Below the pieces are notes generated by a model that was not told the DNA's origin, made no database searches, and saw only the letters and a list, made by a program, of their open reading frames with translations. From WRIS01 sp050945135 (GTDB taxonomy: Bacteria; Actinomycetota; Coriobacteriia; Coriobacteriales; Eggerthellaceae), in contig JBMNSJ010000002.1 in assembly GCA_050945135.1 (NCBI GenBank), positions 1 to 64,000 on the forward strand: DNA of 64,000 nucleotides, in the 5' to 3' direction. This document shows, one piece after another, positions 53,614 through 61,440 of the stretch. The position numbers and the translations under genes are program-made. Positions within the stretch are counted from its first letter, which is position 1. Each line of letters begins with the position of its first letter.

Positions 53614-54768
53614 ATGGACTTTAGTTTGACAGTCGACCAAGAACTGCTCATTGAAAGTATTGAAGAGTTCGCAGATAGGTACTTTGATGAGGATACCGTG
53701 AACAAAATGTATGAGAATCACGGCATTCCGGACGAGATTGGCGAAGCTTACCGCGACGCTGGTTTCGCATTTATGGGACTCCCTGAGGAGTACGGTGGAA
53801 TACCCTGCGACAAATTGACCCTCGGACTTATGACCGAGAAGCTCTATCATGCTACGGGTTGTATGACTCCGTTCATGACCGCAATGCTTGCTACAGCAGA
53901 CGTTGCAGAATTTGGTACACCTGAACAGATTAACCTTGTTATTGAGCAATACAACAATTCAGGTAAGCCTATCGCATCACTTGCTTTGTCCGAACCAGGT
54001 GCTGGCTCAGATAACAAGGCGATGAGCACGTACACCAAAAAACAGCCTGATGGAACCTATATTATGAATGGTCAAAAGACCTGGGTTACCAATGGTGGAA
54101 ACACTCCTTATATGTTAGTAGTAAGTAAAGACGAGCATCCTGCACATGCTAACGAGAGCATGTCTTTGTGGTTGCTTGATACTTCTACACCCGGTTTGTC
54201 TACAGTTGGTCTCGATAAAATCGGTCAGCAAATCATCCCCTTCGTCGATGTATTCTTTGATGAGGTACGTCTTACTGAGGATCAGCGCCTTGGTAAAGAA
54301 GGAGAAGGCTTCTTGCTTCTTATGAAGAACTTCGAGATTGAGCGTTGTCTTGTTGTTGCACAGAGTCTCGGACTTGCACAAGCTTGTATGGACGATGCTG
54401 CAGCATATGTATCAGAGCGCTACACCTTTGGTAAGCCAATCGGCGCTAATCCTTTGATTCAAGACATGCTTGCTGAGATGGAAACCATTCTTGAGAATTC
54501 TCGCAACATGCTCTACAAGACTCTTTGGCAGCTCGACCAGGGAGAATCAGTTCGTGTTGAGGCGGCTTTGCTCAAGCGCTACGCAACAGTTGGATGCTCG
54601 AAGGTAGCCGACATGGCTCTCGAGATATTCGCTGCACTTGGATACACCACCGAGACTCGTGTTGGACGTATCTGGACCGACCTTCGTGGTAATCAGCTCG
54701 CCGGTGGTACCGTCGAGATTATGAGCTACATTGCTGGTCGTGAGCTCGTCAAGAAATATAAGAAATAA
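53614..54768 (+). CDS. Acyl-CoA dehydrogenase, CaiA-like
   Basis: 384 residues from ATG 53614, with AAAGGAG six bases upstream; the frame is open further back to 53581 but without such a site. The N-terminus MDFSLTVDQELLIESIEEF and overall length resemble CaiA (crotonobetainyl-CoA reductase). FAD contacts are in ASLALSEPGAGSDNKAMST and NGQKTWVTNGG. The C-terminal RYTFGKPIGANPLIQDMLAEME and GTVEIMSYIAGRELVKK are present. It is followed by etfB and etfA in the caiA-fixAB style, which suggests electron bifurcation or enoyl-CoA respiration; carnitine itself is not implied without caiTBCD. Confidence 0.92.
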   Translation: MDFSLTVDQELLIESIEEFADRYFDEDTVNKMYENHGIPDEIGEAYRDAGFAFMGLPEEYGGIPCDKLTLGLMTEKLYHATGCMTPFMTAMLATADVAEFGTPEQINLVIEQYNNSGKPIASLALSEPGAGSDNKAMSTYTKKQPDGTYIMNGQKTWVTNGGNTPYMLVVSKDEHPAHANESMSLWLLDTSTPGLSTVGLDKIGQQIIPFVDVFFDEVRLTEDQRLGKEGEGFLLLMKNFEIERCLVVAQSLGLAQACMDDAAAYVSERYTFGKPIGANPLIQDMLAEMETILENSRNMLYKTLWQLDQGESVRVEAALLKRYATVGCSKVADMALEIFAALGYTTETRVGRIWTDLRGNQLAGGTVEIMSYIAGRELVKKYKK

Positions 54769-54823
54769 GGATTATCAAATCCGTAAACGATAAACCTACG
54801 AGAAAAGGAATTGAGGGTAGAAT

Positions 54824-55591
54824 ATGAAAATCGTAGTAGCGGTAAAAGTCGTTCCTGATGATCAAGACATTGTTGTCGCGTCCGACCGTAACCTCGATTA
54901 TTCGAAAGCTCATCAAATCATTAGCACCTATGACCTAAATGCTATTGAGGCAGCAGCTCAGACAGCTGAAGCCTGTGGCGCTAGTGTGGTGGCTATCTCT
55001 GCAAGCAAGAAAGCTGCAGATGATCTTAAGGTTAAGAAAAGCATCCTTTCCCGCGGTATCGATGAGTTATTCATGGTTGCCGACGATGCAATGGATGATG
55101 CAGAATCTCGCCCAACCGCGAAGGTTTTGCAGGCTCTTCTCGGACAAGTTGGCGATTATGACCTAATCCTTTGTGGTGACGGTTCAGCCGATAACTACGC
55201 TGGACAGGTAGACGTACAGCTTGCGTCACTGCTTGGTATCCCTGTAGTAAATGGCGTAACTGCACTTCGCGTTGAAGATGGCAAAGCTATCGTTGAGCGC
55301 ACCTTTGACACTGAAGTCGAAGAGGTTGAGGTTAGTCTTCCAGCTATCGTTTCGGTTTCACCAGACATCGCTGTTCCTCGCATTGCGGGAATGCGCGAGA
55401 TTCTTGCCGCAGGAAAGAAACCTGCTGCAATCCAGACGCTTGATGAGGTCGGCGTAAGCATTGACTCTGCCTTCCAGGTTGAAGAAGTTAAGGCTCCCGA
55501 ACTTGCTGAGCGCAAAAATGAAATATTCGACATGTCCAAGGATGGCGACTTCGATTCCTTCGTCGCTGTTGTCACTGAAGCACTTCGTTAG
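54824..55591 (+). CDS. etfB: Electron transfer flavoprotein beta subunit (FixA/EtfB)
   Basis: 255 residues. It starts MKIVVAVKVVPDDQDIVV and shows LCGDGSADNYAGQVDVQLASLLGIP, the AMP/FAD-binding segment of EtfB, and the late VSVSPDIAVPRIAGMREILAA. It pairs with EtfA to carry electrons between acyl-CoA dehydrogenases and the respiratory or redox chain. It lies 55 bases after the dehydrogenase and 14 bases before etfA. Length and sequence fall nearer FixA than mitochondrial EtfB. Whether it bifurcates electrons cannot be settled from sequence by eye. Confidence 0.93.
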   Translation: MKIVVAVKVVPDDQDIVVASDRNLDYSKAHQIISTYDLNAIEAAAQTAEACGASVVAISASKKAADDLKVKKSILSRGIDELFMVADDAMDDAESRPTAKVLQALLGQVGDYDLILCGDGSADNYAGQVDVQLASLLGIPVVNGVTALRVEDGKAIVERTFDTEVEEVEVSLPAIVSVSPDIAVPRIAGMREILAAGKKPAAIQTLDEVGVSIDSAFQVEEVKAPELAERKNEIFDMSKDGDFDSFVAVVTEALR

Positions 55592-55605
55592 AAAGGCGGT
55601 TGAGA

Positions 55606-56493
55606 ATGAAGGCATTAGTTATTGCAGAGTCAAGCGATGCGCAGAAGTTTCTGTGCGCGGGCGTCCGTTCTTTCGCTGATGAGGTTGCATTAGTCACTAT
55701 TAAAGGCACTCCTGAAACAGGAATCGCCGATGTTGCTTACGATGTTGAGCTTCCTGAGGGCGAGGCTCTCGAGAATGCTTTTGAGACAGTTCGCGATCTC
55801 TATGATGAGCTTGCACCAGGTGTTGTATTTATCGAAGCTGATGTTCGCTTGAAGATTGTTGGCGGATTATTGGCTGCACATGCAGATACGAGCATTATCG
55901 TTGACGTTACTTCTTTCGAGGGTGAAGTCGCCGAGAGCATGTACTTTGGTGGTTTAGCTGCTAAGAAGCAGAAATCCACCGCTTCTGTGAAATTCTACAT
56001 GCTCTCGGGCGCTTGTTTTGCTGATGTCGCTGCAAGTGGTACCGATACGGTCAATAAACTTGCCTTTAAGGCTCCTGCAAACGGTCTCGTAGTTCGTGGA
56101 ACCAAGCCAGTCGAGCAGGTTGGCGCTGACGTCACGAAGTCAAAGGTTGTCGTTGGTTGCGGCCGCGGTTTCGCTGAAGAATCAGAGCTCGACCTTGCAC
56201 GCGATTTCGCTGCAAAGGTGAAGGGCGATCTTGCTTGTTCTCGTCCTCTTTCCGAGAACAACAAATGGATGGCCCGCAGTCTGTATCTGGGTGTTTCTGG
56301 AAAACAGATTTCTCCAAAGGTTTATTTTGCAGTGGGTATTTCTGGTCAGATGCAGCACATGGTTGGTGTTAGCGGCTCAGATGTTATCGTTGCGATCAAC
56401 AAAGATCAAAACGCTCCCATCTTCAAGCAGGCTGACTACGGTATCATCGGCGATCTTAAAAAGATTCTCCCTGATATGACTGCCAAGCTCTAG
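55606..56493 (+). CDS. etfA: Electron transfer flavoprotein alpha subunit (FixB/EtfA)
   Basis: 295 residues from ATG 55606 (a TTG at 55600 is the alternative); AAAGGCGG lies upstream. The N-terminal domain is followed by the C-terminal FAD domain. That domain shows VVGCGRGFAEESELDLARDFA, GVSGKQISPKVYFAVGISGQ and the family signature ending IVAINKDQNAPIFKQADYGIIGDL. It forms the heterodimer with EtfB. Slightly shorter than usual (FixB about 310). It ends just before a clear terminator, so dehydrogenase-etfB-etfA is one transcription unit. Confidence 0.94.
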   Translation: MKALVIAESSDAQKFLCAGVRSFADEVALVTIKGTPETGIADVAYDVELPEGEALENAFETVRDLYDELAPGVVFIEADVRLKIVGGLLAAHADTSIIVDVTSFEGEVAESMYFGGLAAKKQKSTASVKFYMLSGACFADVAASGTDTVNKLAFKAPANGLVVRGTKPVEQVGADVTKSKVVVGCGRGFAEESELDLARDFAAKVKGDLACSRPLSENNKWMARSLYLGVSGKQISPKVYFAVGISGQMQHMVGVSGSDVIVAINKDQNAPIFKQADYGIIGDLKKILPDMTAKL

Positions 56494-56523
56494 ATATTTC
56501 TCGAAAAATATTGAGCATATAAG

Positions 56524-56560
56524 CTCCGGGTTTTGCATAGTTGCAAGCCCGGAGTTTTCT
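56524..56560 (+). terminator. Rho-independent terminator after etfA
   Basis: CTCCGGG (56524-56530) pairs with CCCGGAG (56548-56554). The stem can extend through TTTTGCA/TGCAAG with one bulge, and TTTTCT follows. Confidence 0.88.
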
Positions 56561-56678
56561 CATATAGAGCCGCTCGCGGTCTGTCATTTTGAGAACTCGG
56601 GTGTATAAATAAGGTTTTCGGTTATAATCGAACACACTAACCCAGATTCGACCAGGTGAATCGTACGACGGAGGGCCC

Positions 56679-57608
56679 ATGAATCTGTCACAGCTCTACT
56701 ATTTTCGAAAGCTAGCCGATTTGCAACATTATGCAAAGGCAGCAAAAGAACTCTATATTACCCAGCCCTCTCTTTCGAATGCGATTAGCTCGCTCGAAAA
56801 CGAGCTGGGTGTTTCGCTTTTTCAGCGCACAGGCCGCAATATCCAACTCACAAAGTGTGGCCAGGAGTTTCTCGATTATGTAGAAGCAGGGCTTGATCGC
56901 ATCGATAAAGGTGTCGATATCATGAAAGAATATGCGGGCACCAGCGAAGGCGGAAAAGTTGATCTTGGTTGTATTATTACCGTTCAAACCGATTATGTGC
57001 CTCGTTTGATTACTCGCTTCAAATTCGAAACTGGGACGAGCGCTACCTTTAACGTTCGTGAAGATCCCAGCTTGCCACTGATGCACGATTTAAAAGATGG
57101 CATCTATGATGTAATTTTTGCTTCGAAAAGCGATACTGATCCGCTGCTGTCTTACACGCCTATCCTCACGCAACAAGTTATTGTTGCCATGAATTCGTCA
57201 TCTCCCTTAGCAAAAAAGGAATACATCGTACCTGAAGATTTGCGAGGTCACTCGCTTATTTCATATAGCGATACCATTCCTTTGGGAAAAGCAGTAAAAG
57301 AGATGCTCGATAAACTAAACGTCGGGCGCATTAATTACAACTACCTCGATGAATCGATTCTCGCAGGATTTGCCATGCACGGTGTTGAGGCTGCGGTCAT
57401 GCTTGATACCTTCTTTTTAAAGAGCGTTGATGGAATCGAAGTGCGTCCTTTAGTAAACAACCTAAAAGAGAAGAAAACTTTCCATCATCGTATTTATATG
57501 ATTCATGACCAAAGAAATTACCATCCTCGATGCGTAGATCATTTCATTGATTATGTGGTCGAATCGCATTCTCTCAAGGAAGATCCGAGCAAAATATATA
57601 TCGATTAA
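56679..57608 (+). CDS. LysR-family transcriptional regulator
   Basis: 309 residues. N-terminal winged helix (LYYFRKLADLQHYAKAAKELYITQPSLSNAISSLENELGVSLFQR) then a periplasmic-binding-like effector domain (about 90-295). LysR proteins typically activate a neighbouring operon when bound to a small molecule. Here the likely targets are the acyl-CoA dehydrogenase/etf genes just upstream, whose control region carries repeated TCCAATAG dyads. GGAGGG lies just before the ATG and TATAAT at 56623-56628 is a probable -10. An LTTR of this type in related bacteria often sits beside such operons. Confidence 0.92.
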   Translation: MNLSQLYYFRKLADLQHYAKAAKELYITQPSLSNAISSLENELGVSLFQRTGRNIQLTKCGQEFLDYVEAGLDRIDKGVDIMKEYAGTSEGGKVDLGCIITVQTDYVPRLITRFKFETGTSATFNVREDPSLPLMHDLKDGIYDVIFASKSDTDPLLSYTPILTQQVIVAMNSSSPLAKKEYIVPEDLRGHSLISYSDTIPLGKAVKEMLDKLNVGRINYNYLDESILAGFAMHGVEAAVMLDTFFLKSVDGIEVRPLVNNLKEKKTFHHRIYMIHDQRNYHPRCVDHFIDYVVESHSLKEDPSKIYID

Positions 57609-57647
57609 GATAAACATGCTGCCTGAAAATAAAAGCTAAGCGCGAGT

Positions 57648-57678
57648 AAGCATGCTTAGACGAATGTTTAAACATTCG
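57648..57678. repeat. Two adjacent perfect palindromes
   Basis: TAAGCATGCTTA (57648-57659, 12 bp) and CGAATGTTTAAACATTCG (57661-57678, 18 bp), separated by one base, midway between lysR and rpoB. The 18-bp palindrome lacks a T tract, so it is not a normal terminator. It is better explained as a dimeric protein binding site. Confidence 0.8.
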
Positions 57679-57738
57679 ATTGTCGGAGCCTGTTCTGGCT
57701 CAATAACATGAAATATCCACAGTTCAAAAACTTTTTTC

Positions 57739-57767
57739 TTGACTCATTTGACACGCCATACTATTTT
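57739..57767 (+). promoter_or_regulatory. Possible rpoB promoter
   Basis: TTGACT (57739-57744), 17-bp spacer, TATTTT (57762-57767). The -10 is poor. It lies about 55 bases before the rpoB start, so rpoB-rpoC may have its own promoter in addition to any read-through. Confidence 0.4.
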
Positions 57768-57822
57768 ATGAAGTTGCGATTTTTTGCAGATTTGCGTATT
57801 CTCATGAAGGAGGACAAGCCTC

Positions 57823-60800
57823 GTGGCTAAAGGAAAAAAGCAAGCCCCTACCAGCCTTTATAGGGATCGTAAAAGCTTTGCTAAGACGCCCGACGTAATG
57901 GACGTTCCCAATCTGATTTCTATCCAGGTCGACAGTTTCGAATGGTTTAAGAAAGAAGGCTTGGCACAAGCTTTTGCGGATATCAGTCCTATCGAAAGCA
58001 GTACGAAGGACATGAGCGTCGAATTCGGCAAGCACGAATTCGGAGATCCTAAGTTTAGTGTTGATGAATGTAAAGAAAAAGATGTTTCGTATCAAGCACC
58101 TCTCTTTGTAGAGATTAGATTCATCAATCGTGAAACCGGTGAGATTAAAGAACAAGACGTGTTCATTGGTGATTTCCCGCTGATGACCCCTCGTGGTACC
58201 TTCATCATTAATGGTACCGAGCGCGTTGTAGTATCTCAGCTGGTTCGTAGCCCGGGCGTTTATTTTGCCTCCGAGCGCGACAAGACTTCTGACAAGATAA
58301 TTTTTAACTCTAAGGTTATTCCTTCTCGCGGAGCTTGGCTTGAGTTCGAAACTGACAAGCGCGATATTTTGTCAGTCCGCATCGATCGCAAGCGTAAGCA
58401 GCCCGCCACGCTTCTCGTAAGAGCGCTAGGATTAGCTGAGACACGCGAAGAGATTATCGATCTTTTAGGCGAAGACGAAATGGTGCTTCGCACGCTTGAT
58501 CGCGATCCTGCTACTACTAAAGAAGAATCATTGATCGAGCTCTATAAGCGCTTCCGTCCTGGTGAGCCTCCAACAATCGACTCAGCTCGTACCTTGCTTG
58601 AGGGATTGTTTTTCAACGAGCAGCGCTATGATCTTGCTAAGGTTGGTCGTTACAAGATTAATAAAAAGCTTGGCTTTGATCCCGATAATGAAAGCTCGAC
58701 ACTTACTGAAGAAGACATCGTGCGCACCATGCGCTACATTGTTGGACTTCATGCAGGTGCCGAAGGCTTCGCAACCGACGATATCGACCATTTCGGCAAT
58801 CGTCGCATCCGCACCGTAGGCGAACTCATTCAAAACCAGTTCCGCATCGGTCTTTCTCGCATGGAGCGTGTAGTGCGTGAGCGTATGAGCATGCAAGAGC
58901 CTGATGAAATTACTCCTCAGAGCTTGGTTAACATTCGCCCGATTGTGGCATCCATTAAAGAGTTCTTTGGTTCTTCTCAGCTTTCTCAGTTTATGGACCA
59001 AACCAATCCTGCCGCTGGAATCACGCACAAACGTCGTCTTTCCGCTCTAGGACCTGGTGGTCTTTCGCGTGAGCGCGCAGGATTCGAAGTTCGCGACGTT
59101 CATACTTCACATTACGGACGTATGTGTCCGATTGAGACCCCTGAAGGACCCAACATTGGTCTCATTGGCTCACTTGCTACCTATGCTCGCGTAAACCCTT
59201 ATGGTTTCATTGAGACGCCTTACCGTCGCGTTGTTGATGGAAAGGTTACCGATGAGGTTGATTATCTAACGGCAGACGAGGAAGAAAACTACACCATTGC
59301 CCAGGCAAACGATGAGTTTGATCCAGAGACTCGCGTATTTGGACATCTTGATGATGATGATGGCACCTTTACGCCTGCTGCCCGTGTTCTTTGTCGCACA
59401 AAAGATAGCAGTGGTACCTACGGAGAGCCCGATGAAGTAATTCCTTCTCGCGTCGATTACATGGACGTATCTCCTCGACAGATGGTATCAGTTGCAACCT
59501 CGCTGATTCCGTTCCTTGAGCACGACGACGCAAACCGCGCGCTTATGGGATCAAACATGCAGCGCCAGGCAGTTCCGCTTCTGCGCCCTTCTGCTCCTTT
59601 GATTGGTACAGGCATCGAGCATCGCATCGCTGTTGACTCTGGCGAAATTATGGTTGCTCAGCGTCCTGGTACCGTCGATTACGTAGACTCTCAGACCATC
59701 ATCGTATTAAATGATGAGGGCGAATATGACGAGTATCTCATTCCTAAATTCCAACGCTCCAATCAGAGCGGATGCGTAAACCATCGTCCACTCGTTCGTA
59801 AGGGTGATGAGGTAAGCGCTGGCGATGTTTTGGCAGATGGTCCATCTTGTGATGGAGGAGAGCTTGCTCTCGGACAAAACTTACTTATCGCGTATATGCC
59901 ATGGGAAGGATATAACTACGAGGACGCTATCATCGTTTCCGAGCGCGTCGTTGCAGAAGACCTCCTGACGAGCATTCATATCTCAGAATATGAAATCGAT
60001 GCACGCGACACCAAGCTTGGACCCGAGGAAATCACTCGTGAGCTTCCAAATACCTCTGACGACATGATTTCTGATCTTGATGCCGATGGTATTATCCGCA
60101 TCGGTGCTGAGGTGTTCCCTGGCGATGTATTGGTTGGTAAAGTCACTCCTAAGGGCGAGACAGAGCTAACTGCTGAAGAGCGTTTACTTCGTGCAATTTT
60201 CGGTGAGAAAGCACGTGAGGTCCGCGATACTTCGCTTAAGGTTCCTCATGGTTCGGGTGGTCGCGTTATCGGCGTAAGCCGCTTCTCCCGCCTCGATGGA
60301 GACGAACTTGCTCCTGGCATCAATGAGCTCGTGCGTGTGTATGTTGCTCAAAAGCGTAAAATCCAGCAGGGCGATAAGCTCTCCGGTCGTCATGGTAATA
60401 AGGGTGTTATCTCACGTATTCTTCCTGTTGAGGATATGCCCTATTTGGCAGACGGAACGCCTATTGACGTTATCTTAAATCCACTGGGCGTACCTTCACG
60501 TATGAATGTTGGTCAGCTGCTTGAATGCCACTTGGGCTGGGCCGCTAAGGTGGGTTGGTCTGACGACGAGAACTCTGATGAGGCTGTTGATGGTCCTATC
60601 CATATTGCAAGCCCGGTATTTGACGGCGCAACTGAAAAAGAGATTTCAGACGCAATTGAGAAGGCTAATCGCAATCTGATTAATATCAACCATCAAGAAT
60701 TTGGCGATAAGGCTCGTGACGAGTTTGTTCCTCAGCTTTCTCGCACCGGTAAAGCTGTTCTTTTCGATGGACGTACTGGCGAGCGATTCCGTGAGCCAAT

Positions 60801-61440
60801 TACGGTTGGTCAAAGCTATATCCTCAAACTTGGTCACATGGTAGACGACAAGATTCACGCTCGCTCAACCGGTCCATACTCTCTCATTACGCAGCAACCT
60901 CTGGGTGGTAAAGCCCAATTCGGCGGTCAGCGTTTCGGAGAGATGGAAGTGTGGGCGCTCTACGCATATGGCGCATCGAATGTGTTGCAGGAGATTCTTA
61001 CGGTTAAGTCCGACGATACTTCCGGCCGCGTGAAGTCGTATGAGGCAATTGTTAAGGGAGAAAATATTCCTGATCCTGAAGTGCCAGAGTCCTTTAAGGT
61101 TCTTGTGAAAGAAATGAAATCACTGTGCTTGAACGTCGAGCTTGAAGGTGAAGATCGCACGGTTCGCGATGTGAGCTCCGAAGAAGACATGGAAGATGCG
61201 GATGCAGCTTTATTAGCCGCTCTACGTGCTGATGCCAAAAAGACCGAGGAAGAATCTCGCGATGTCTTGGCTGATATGAGTCTTGATCTGGGAGACCTTA
61301 TGGCTGACGTGAAAAACATCGTTGGTGATGCAAATGAGCTCATCGGCGGAAGCGTTAGTGAGCTAAATAATGAAGATGGAAATGAGTTGATAGGCGGTAA
61401 TGATATCAATGATCTTATCGGTGATGGAGAGGAGAACTAA
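57823..61440 (+). CDS. rpoB: RNA polymerase beta subunit
   Basis: 1205 residues from a GTG with AAGGAGGA nine bases upstream. All canonical regions are present: the fork and rifampicin region (about 385-420: FFGSSQLSQFMDQTNPAAGITHKRRLSALGPGGLSRERAG), AYMPWEGYNYEDAII, SGRHGNKGV and the C-terminal GGKAQFGGQRFGEMEVWALYAYGA. The last 85 or so residues form an acidic tail unlike standard RpoB, with repeats NELIGG, NELIGG and NDLIGD (about 1168-1200). It forms the catalytic core with RpoC. The stop overlaps the rpoC start by one base (TAATG). Rifampicin-site residues look wild type by eye. Confidence 0.97.
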   Translation: MAKGKKQAPTSLYRDRKSFAKTPDVMDVPNLISIQVDSFEWFKKEGLAQAFADISPIESSTKDMSVEFGKHEFGDPKFSVDECKEKDVSYQAPLFVEIRFINRETGEIKEQDVFIGDFPLMTPRGTFIINGTERVVVSQLVRSPGVYFASERDKTSDKIIFNSKVIPSRGAWLEFETDKRDILSVRIDRKRKQPATLLVRALGLAETREEIIDLLGEDEMVLRTLDRDPATTKEESLIELYKRFRPGEPPTIDSARTLLEGLFFNEQRYDLAKVGRYKINKKLGFDPDNESSTLTEEDIVRTMRYIVGLHAGAEGFATDDIDHFGNRRIRTVGELIQNQFRIGLSRMERVVRERMSMQEPDEITPQSLVNIRPIVASIKEFFGSSQLSQFMDQTNPAAGITHKRRLSALGPGGLSRERAGFEVRDVHTSHYGRMCPIETPEGPNIGLIGSLATYARVNPYGFIETPYRRVVDGKVTDEVDYLTADEEENYTIAQANDEFDPETRVFGHLDDDDGTFTPAARVLCRTKDSSGTYGEPDEVIPSRVDYMDVSPRQMVSVATSLIPFLEHDDANRALMGSNMQRQAVPLLRPSAPLIGTGIEHRIAVDSGEIMVAQRPGTVDYVDSQTIIVLNDEGEYDEYLIPKFQRSNQSGCVNHRPLVRKGDEVSAGDVLADGPSCDGGELALGQNLLIAYMPWEGYNYEDAIIVSERVVAEDLLTSIHISEYEIDARDTKLGPEEITRELPNTSDDMISDLDADGIIRIGAEVFPGDVLVGKVTPKGETELTAEERLLRAIFGEKAREVRDTSLKVPHGSGGRVIGVSRFSRLDGDELAPGINELVRVYVAQKRKIQQGDKLSGRHGNKGVISRILPVEDMPYLADGTPIDVILNPLGVPSRMNVGQLLECHLGWAAKVGWSDDENSDEAVDGPIHIASPVFDGATEKEISDAIEKANRNLININHQEFGDKARDEFVPQLSRTGKAVLFDGRTGERFREPITVGQSYILKLGHMVDDKIHARSTGPYSLITQQPLGGKAQFGGQRFGEMEVWALYAYGASNVLQEILTVKSDDTSGRVKSYEAIVKGENIPDPEVPESFKVLVKEMKSLCLNVELEGEDRTVRDVSSEEDMEDADAALLAALRADAKKTEEESRDVLADMSLDLGDLMADVKNIVGDANELIGGSVSELNNEDGNELIGGNDINDLIGDGEEN

